From assembly GCA_010014835.2 (NCBI GenBank), contig JAAAKB020000002.1, positions 51,426 to 73,671 of the forward strand: 22,246 nt of DNA, given 5' to 3'. This stretch comes from Apostichopus leukothele. Its lineage: Eukaryota; Echinodermata; Holothuroidea; Aspidochirotida; Stichopodidae. The translations under genes were made by a program, and so were the position numbers. The notes below the pieces were generated by a model that searched no databases, had not been told where the DNA came from, and saw only the letters and a program-made list of their open reading frames with translations. Shown here in pieces: positions 10,801 through 19,800 of this stretch; the stretch's first letter is position 1, and each line of letters starts with the position of its first letter.

Positions 10801-13800
10801 GGCACTGAAAACATACTTACAACAACTATTTTCATATACTCTGCCACAGCTTGTTGTCCATTACCAGTGCATTCAGTTATTAAGATCTTTGAGTGGTTTT
10901 CACCCAAAGATACCATCAAACGACAAAATCCTTCCACAATGTCCTAAACGGGTACAAAGGAAAATCTTTAAGTCTTTCACGTAAATACTTTCTTATTTTC
11001 TTAAAAGATGGATTCTTGTTTGCTTTCATTGTTAAAGGCACTGAATTGTTACTTGCCTGATTCAGTTTTAAAACAAAATTACCAAAATAAATTGGTATTA
11101 TTTATTTTGTACTCCCTTGGAAATGAAAGATTGACCTCATACTAAGCTAAATATAAGATTGAATACTTCATTTCTTCACTTACAATTGGTAATAATCAAA
11201 CTATAAGATACAGTCCTATCTTTTCTAATGCAAGCATGTTACAGTTATAACTAGAGAGTAATCCATGGACTTACAGATCTCCTCTCCTCCATTATGGAAG
11301 CGATTCTTGGGTTACTTACTTCTGAATGCAGCTGGTTATTATCTTTGTTATTAGGCTGGTATTCAGTTTTGTTTACATAAAGTTTAGCTTAAAGTTTAGT
11401 AGTAGTTAACCATCAATGTTGTTCGATGCAAGGCATCAAATTTGGGCCAATTCCACTCTGACCTAAATTGTCCTTTCAACCTCACCCTCAACATACAAAG
11501 AAGAATATTCTAGTATTTGTCTCATCATTTTCTCTACATATCATGTAGTTTAATAGCATTTTCCTACATGTTGACAAGCAGAAAGTGGCTTAAAAACAAA
11601 TTTTAGGTTTTTTCGACCTTTGACCTCTGGTGTTAGATACATGGTTACAAGGTCAGGCACCTACCAACCAAGTTTGAACATGATCATTCTTACTGTCTAG
11701 GAGGGGTTCAGGACACACTTTTTCACACAATTTAGGCAAATTTCACCTTTGACCTCAATTGGCCTTTGATGTCGACCCTAAATACCTAAACCTGTTCTAT
11801 TTTAAATTTGTATCATCATTATCTACATACCGTGTGGTTTAATGCCTTTTTCATACATGCTGACAAGCAGAATATGGCTATAAAACAATTTTTATGTTTC
11901 TTGACCTCTGACCTATGTAATCAATCAGCAGGAATGAGTTTACATGGTCAGGCACCTACCAATCAAGCTTGCACTTGATCAGACTTCTCACCTATACATT
12001 ACATGTAGGGAGGTGAGATATTAACATTAAAGCAGTTTTGTGACCAGACTAAACACACACTGATTCACAAACCAACAAATTGTCTTGATCATTTGAAATG
12101 AAACTTACAATTAATATGAGTTACAGTACATGGTAATCTATTTGAGAAACATCTTCCAAATTAATGCAAAATGCTGCTTTCACAAATTCCTCCATAATCA
12201 TTTCTTATAACCTCAAATTCTTGAGATGTTTTCTCCAGTGCTAACCAGTTTACATCTGGCAGGAATACACCTACATTCCTGATGACTGGGACTGTGATCT
12301 GAAACCATCTTAAGGTCGTAAAAGTAACATACCATGTCTCTGTTATCTACTGCATTGTTCAACATATCCTTAGCAAGCAAGAGATGACCAAGTAACTTCC
12401 GGATAGTATCAGGATACCTATCATCAGAAACAGTTTCAATAATTATGAAAATATGAAACTACAAGAAATATTGAAATACCAAAGAGGAAAACAGGACTTG
12501 GACAAACTATATAGAAGGAAGCATTACACTAAAGTATGTTAAATAGATCTCAAAAACCATGCGGCTACTGCATGAACAGTTTAAGTCTTGTACACCTGTT
12601 ACCTTGGTGAGAGTACCCTACAACTTCAATTACAGAGAGAGGCTGATAGCTTGAAATGGTTAGCATCAACAATTAAGAAATGAGATAATTACAAGGGGAA
12701 GTGGGGATGAGGTGGGTTTCTAACTAGCGTTGTGCGGGATCCCGGTAGTCAAGTGAATCCCGATCCCGGTATTGACTAGTCCCGATCACAAAAATATGTG
12801 TAAATACTACCAGGAGTGGAAAAACAACCGGTTATTACATTCGTTTCGGTATCATTCCCGGGAATCCCGGACATCATAAAAATATCTACATGTTACTATT
12901 TAAAATAAAGAAAAGAAAACACGTTTATTTCTGGTTTCTGTGTTCTTAGTTCGAATAACATCTGATCAATTTATGTACTGGCCTAGACCTATATATTAAC
13001 AAATCGACTTTCCACGTTGTAATTTGGACCTAGGCTACACCAAATATCTAACATTACTTAGGCTCAGCATGTGCGGGACCTCAAAGTTATTCTTAAATTT
13101 ATTTATTTATTCTTCCTTCAAAATGATGATTGTGAAGGTTCCCATGTACAAAATCTTACCCTTATGTATTTCACCTCATTTTGATATAATAATTATCAAG
13201 ATTTAATAAATTTTGAGCCAAAACCACAGGGAGTATATCCAGCTTAAATCCATCTTTACCTGGGACTGTATATTATTATAGCCTAGGGTACGGTACTGGT
13301 ACACACAGTGCAGTACGGATCTTGAGATTGCTGTAATGGAATGGATTCATTTACTAATGTGGAGGGTTTCCAGGATGTCATTTATAGTTATCTTTGGCAA
13401 CTTTTTGTACAAAAGATGGATATTATACGTATTGAAAGTATATTTTCTGGAGTAAACAACAGCCGATTAATGATATAAATAAATCTGTACTATTCTTATG
13501 TATGTACAGTAGTTTATAATCCTGTATTTACGTAGCCCCTATGTTACATTCTTCTTGTCTGAAGTTCCAAACACGTGGTGACTTGTTGATAGTTGAAAAC
13601 TTTTCATTGTGAACTTTTGAACTTGAAGGGTTGCCCTATTACAATATCATGGAATAGTGGGGAACCCCCAATTTCTGTTTGTGTACGGATTAAAAGTTTT
13701 GTCCACGTGCGAAACTGTTAATCTAATATCGTACGTTGAGTTTGAATGAAGGATGGGGGTTGCTTTGTTCCAAGGTTTGTGCTTTTCTTTTAGAAAGTGT

Positions 13801-16800
13801 ATGTTAAAAAACAAAGGCCCTAATATAGCGTGTTATTTTGTTTGTTTTTTATATAACCGTGCGTGTAAGAGTATGTACATGACCTAGGCTATGCATATTG
13901 AATGTATGACATTGACAGTCTCGTAACTAAGTGCTTTGAACCATAGATAAAATGTTCAGGAAAATCCTGGTTGTAATTACGATACCGGGATTCATGTTGC
14001 AACACTACCGGTGGTGTGTAATTTGCACTACCGCACAACGCTATTTCTCACTCTGTTTATATAAAGCAATAGTGTAAACCATATGGGCCAGGTACTCCTG
14101 GCTTTATGAACCTGTACCTATAATGGTATTTGCTATGCATTAAACAGAAGCATCTAATTAAAATAAAAGTAAATAAACATACAATCTACTCACTTATGCG
14201 AAGATGGTTGTGAAATGATTTCGATCAATGCCTCAATGCAGAGCTCAAATACATCTTGGTTATGAATCATTTGACAGAGTATGTCTATGATTGGTTGCAT
14301 CTCCAAGAGAGGAACATCAAGCTTAACCCAACTAGCCAAACATCTCAGGGAAAGTAGCTGTATTTCTGGAGGAGTATTGGCTTGACTGAGCAATGATTGG
14401 ACAACAGCCATCACTGAAGGCATGGAAACAGGTAAAATATTAGGTTGAAATGTTTATCAGCCTACCACACTTAGCAACAAAAAACCCAGAATCAAGTAGA
14501 GTGACCATTTTTCAACTGCTATTAACTTCTTATATGATAATTTTTACTTTACTTGCCACACAACACAACACAGCTCAACTCCTATACGGTTTTGGATTTA
14601 ATGCGAATATGTTGTCTCAAAGGAGGATTATCCCTGCAGAGGATAATCCTACTTGAGATTCTAATTCAGCCTTCAAACAAAGATACTGTCTGATGAACAA
14701 GTTATCCATCTCCTCTAACATGTGAGTGACAAGACCCACTAGTAATTATATCAAAAGCATTAACCCTAACTTCTTATACAAACTATTTATTTCAGTAAAA
14801 GACTGATGTCTTGGACACATCAATATGAAAAAATACTAAGCTTTCAAGAAAGTCTATCAAAGTAGGTAGACAGTGCAGGTTAAATAACAAACGACCGATA
14901 CCGATGACTTATGATAAAAGTGATGCAATAAGGTTCAGAAATTTAAAATCTTTACAGTGAGGCAAAATATCAATGGTATTGGCAACCACAAAGCTATAGC
15001 TGAGCTTGAATTATTTCATAATTTTATGTACTATTTTTGCAAATAATGTTCATTTAGCAGCCACATACTATCAAGCCTCCTCACCTTTCTGGAAGCCCTT
15101 CTGTAGTTCTGATCGCACAGCAGCTCGCCGCCCCTGCGGTAAGGCTGATGAATGAAACTGTGAATAGAGACAGCAGCATACCAATATCAATAGTAATACC
15201 AATATCAATACCAACATCAATCAATCGTACAGTTGAGATATCAAACAAGAGATAATCTCTTTTCCAATCATTAACATCCCAGTTTATCTGAGAATTATTT
15301 AGAAAAATGAAATATGCCAATGATGTATCAACACATTCAGATTTGAAACAACTAGAGAATGCTACCAACATAATTTAAATGCAAGCAGACACCAATCACT
15401 GAACAAGAACTGATCATTTCTGTGGATACTCTTTAAGGAGTTTATAAGATATAGTGGATATATAAAAGTATAGTGCAACTTGACATCAATGTTTTACCTC
15501 TTCTGGAAGTACTGTCAAAAATTCCAATAAGGCGGTACATTTATGAACCTCCTGTAGAAATAACAAGACAAGGAACAACTTGTTAATCTGTTTAATAGAT
15601 GATATAGTAAAATATTCTGATATGCTTGATTCAAACAGACATGACAAGCAACAATGACAGATTCTGTCATGAATTTAATTCCCTATTGTATTAAATAGAC
15701 AATGAAAGCTGAAGTGAAAAATTTAAGACCTGGGAATATGTTTTCACTGTAATTATCAATGTAAGAATGTAGTATAGAGCTTATATAGCCATTGCTTCCT
15801 ATGGGAGGTAACAGCTTATAGTTATAGCTGATATGTCCATAAGCTGCTGTGGATGTGGCATATTAAGAGGATTGTCATGTGACTGTGAATGATGTCAGTG
15901 CAATGTGATACAGTGTGAACATGAGCCTGGCAAGAATATGTCAAGGAATGTGTCATATCAATATGATGTGAACTAACATGAGTGTAATATATGAATGACA
16001 TGACAATGTCACTGAGATGGATATGATTTGATAAATGATGTGATATGGTGTAAATTGAATGGGATGTCAAGTAGGATCCTTAACGTTTTGCATATTCAAG
16101 AGAAAACAAATTAAACTGAAATATGTATTGTGTGCATCTGTTGAAAATAGATTGTTTAACTCCTTTTAAATCATTCATTAGTGAATATGAAGCACCATAA
16201 AATTGAAATACTTATGAAGCCATCAAATTTCACTCTAATAAACATGTTGCATATAGTTTTATTCAGCTACCACTCTCAATAACAGTAAATCAACATAGAA
16301 CAACAATAAATAAACTAGCAGAATAATACTACAGAATCTCACTGCTATCATTGTGCTTGTGCTTGATATGTAGCGTATGTAGGAAGGCACCTATTGTAAG
16401 GTAGTGTAACAGACTGGGCCCAGGGCATATAGGCCTTCAATACTACGTTAGGGTCATTCCATATCAAATCAACCAGTGGTCCCCAGGTGACCCTCTCAGA
16501 TTTAGATGAAATTTCATAAGAATGATTGAGTATGGCCCAAATGAACACATACAAAAATGTAAAATCATACTCCATGCCATTTTCCAGATATGGCCCTTTG
16601 AAATTTGGTCAAAACAGCTATTTTGTGCGTGCCCGAGTTGCGAAAAGTGATTTTTGTAATATTTTCCAACTTTGAAAGCTCATAATTTTGTCTTTGTACC
16701 AGGTAGAGTGTCCACATGAGGGGTCGCATGAATCTTTGTTACTTTTACAGGTAAGTTTGTCACAAATAAATTAAAAACAATGTAGCTTCTCACTCCCTGT

Positions 16801-19800
16801 TAAATAAAAACAAAAAATCATATAAGACATGTGATATCCAATAAAGATTCTATAAAATTTACAAAGAAAGATACAAAACTACAATGTGCATCAAAGTATT
16901 GACCTGTGCAGCTATTGTTATATCAAAACCAATCATTTCCTCCTTTATAAACTTGCTATAGCTTTACATATAACTTGTTCAACTGAATTCCAGATTTCAT
17001 TTACTGAACTTAACTAATTAAGGCATACAAACTTTCAAAATAATACAGACTTGTGGTAAATTAAACTAGGCAAGTCCATCTATAGTTCCAGTTCATTTTC
17101 CATGAAATAAATTGCTAAAACAAACTTATCCGAACATCAAGAATATTTTTTGCTAATTTTATCCAGGTGTCCCACCATGGGTGAATGAATTCTTTGAGAG
17201 GTATGAAAACTTGGCCTTAATCCAAATTTACTCCTGCAGGTATTTGGCATCTCTTTGTAACTTGCAATAGTCCTGGAGAGGTTTTTCATATGTATCACAA
17301 ATAATCCCCAAAATGCTAAAGAACACTTCACCATAGCATATACATACTCATATGAATCACAGGTTAAACGGTACTACAATGGTTGCGACAGCATGGATGC
17401 ACTATGTGTCCATATATCCAACCTAGCTGGAGGACATACAAGCATAGTACAGATACCTATTTGCCAAACATATTAAAATAAGACTTCAAAACATTTTTTT
17501 GGGGGGGGCAGGGGGGGGGTCCATTCCAAATTCCTTAGCCTGAATAAAAGCTGGTACTGTTTTGATCCTCTGGTTATGCTGAAAGTCAACTTATTCAAAG
17601 ATTAGGAGTAAATAACTCAAACTAAAGGTGAGTGAGCCTCTCAATCCTATTGCTTACTTATTGGTTTGAAGCAAAGATAATTATAAGGCTTCATTATAAG
17701 GCACAAAACCACAAACTTAGTGACAAACTGTACGGATCCAAGCAGTCTAGGTTTAGCTAATACCACAACACATGTACATAAACAACACACAAGACATAGA
17801 ACCACCTAGTCCAACATTTAAAAGTAAAATGGCACAAATGGTCCATACAGCCCAGTTTGAACCGTATCGCATGGGAACACATCAACATGTATACTACAAA
17901 CTAAATATTTCAACAGTGTATGATATGTGGAACTGTTAGGGCTTGTTTTGAACATAGGAAATACAGACCAGCTTTTTCTTTTCGTTGAACTTTAAATTTC
18001 TGTTACTTATGTACATTCACAAGAATCATGAAACAGTGTTTGTTGGTAAGCGTGTAAACATAAATAAAGCTAACTGTGGGTGTAAAACAACTGCAAAGAA
18101 AAACAATTACTTCTTTGCAAGAGCGCATAATACAAATACACCAAAGCAGGTTATGAATAATACAGTATATTCCCGTAGCGAACAATGCTTACCAAGGTAC
18201 CAATGGGACGGCAGCCTTTTCAAAACTATAACTTACTGTTGCAAGGTCAAGTTCACACTTCATCAACCACTTGGCAAAAATATTTAACTTTGAATGGATT
18301 TATCACAAACTACAGTACCAGTTCAAGAAACTTAAAATTTATAAAGTACAACAGGTGCTGGCAAGCATAACTATTACAGGAATATTGACTGTGGGTTTAT
18401 ACATAAAACATTAGTTTGTGTGGAATTCTATTGCTCATAAAACTATATAAGAAACTTATCATTGAAACACATTCTCCATACAAACATCTATCCACATTTA
18501 CTGTAGGTTCCTACATAGTTCTCAGCAAAGTCACTCAAACAATGGGTTTGAAGGAAAGCTGCGAAGATATCAGTAGAAATAATTCTTTTAACTATTTGAG
18601 ATGCCAACAACAATTCAAAATATTTTGTAAGTGTATTAACCAAACAGCCAATTTTTCATCTTGAGATCATTCATAGACCCTTGGTGTCGTAACACAGTAC
18701 CTTTGCCAAAAACCCATTCAAGTTATTTATTATTTGCCTATTGAAGAAAACTAATGCAGTGAACCCTCTTTCACCTCAGTCCCTGAAACTTCCAGGTGAT
18801 GCTAAAGTAATTAGAGTTGCCCTACCGATGTAAGTTTATGCATGCCCTGTAGCTACTCTACATAAACCGCAATGGTTCTGTCAGTTTACGAACTATATGA
18901 CTGTGGCATAGCGTTCAGCTGAAAGAACTGGGAAATCCATTTAGAGGCAGGTAAATCATAGATCCCACCCTTCATCAGCCTACCATAGCTAATGTATGTT
19001 CCAAAGCATACAGTACATCATCTAATGCAAAGAGATTCATTGAAGTTGATCCAAAATTGCTCAAAATCAGTCATCCATTATGGGTTTTGTCTTCATTACT
19101 TGCCAGCTTACATATAGACAATTAGCTTCGGTGCATCATGCTGCACATAAATGAGGAAAAACCTATTTCAAGCAATAGCAAAGGGCAAACCAGGTTTGAA
19201 AATACCATACAATATACCCTGGATATGGTTTATGTCCACATCGATTTCACACCATTTTTTAAAGCAATAAAATAAGAGAGGATGAGTTGGGTATGCAAAC
19301 TACTGTCTTCCCATGTTTCATGTCTATCACAATATATACACAGCATCATACCAAAATGTGATGGTTGTGATTAAACCAGACAGTAGTATGTAGCCTCTAT
19401 AGGACCACTGTACACATATGCTAACTGTGCTATCAACAAACCATCCACTGAACAATAAAACATTATAACAAAGTTAAAACAATGGGTTGGAATAACACAC
19501 ATACCTATTAAAATTTTGTTATAGCTTTCTTCCAATAACTTGTGCGTATGGAACAAAAAATATGTATAGTGCTATTATTGCAAAAATACTGTTTCAATAT
19601 TCTGCAACACCCAACCCTGTATCCTTAACATGGTACAGATGTGACACTTTGGTTTACAGTTTGTGTCCTCTCGTCTTGATTTGAAAACCAGTTTTCACCA
19701 CAAAGGAAAGAAGGTAGCATCATTAAACTTCAACTGTGGAGTAGGTAAGTACAGTTGTGTTATCACAAAATAATGAAAAGCTTACATCTAAGCCAGTGGA

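Larger units (their letters stand above)
12418..14193 (-). other. IPO13 intron E-F (1.8 kb), mostly one DNA transposon
   Basis: Removing the hAT-type element and one target duplication leaves about 450 bases, close to the size of the shorter introns of this gene. The flanks hold nothing else recognisable. Confidence 0.85.
15552..19785 (-). other. IPO13 intron B-C (4.2 kb)
   Basis: No exon is needed between B and C, since TGLD joins EVHKC as expected from the family alignment. The intron holds a cryptic ATG/TGA-rich region (about 15840-16065), a probable dispersed-repeat fragment (16445-16740) and a homopolymer T/G tract (17494-17519). The open frames at 17985-18664 on the plus strand have no recognisable content. 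The rest is featureless AT-rich sequence. Confidence 0.8.

Noticed and set aside
13024-13206. Open frame inside the hAT-type element as a possible transposase remnant
   Set aside because: No BED zinc finger, RNase-H-like or hAT dimerisation words are visible.
15822-16070. Minus-strand His/Ser-rich open frame
   Set aside because: It is a translation of low-complexity ATG/TGA-rich sequence within an intron.
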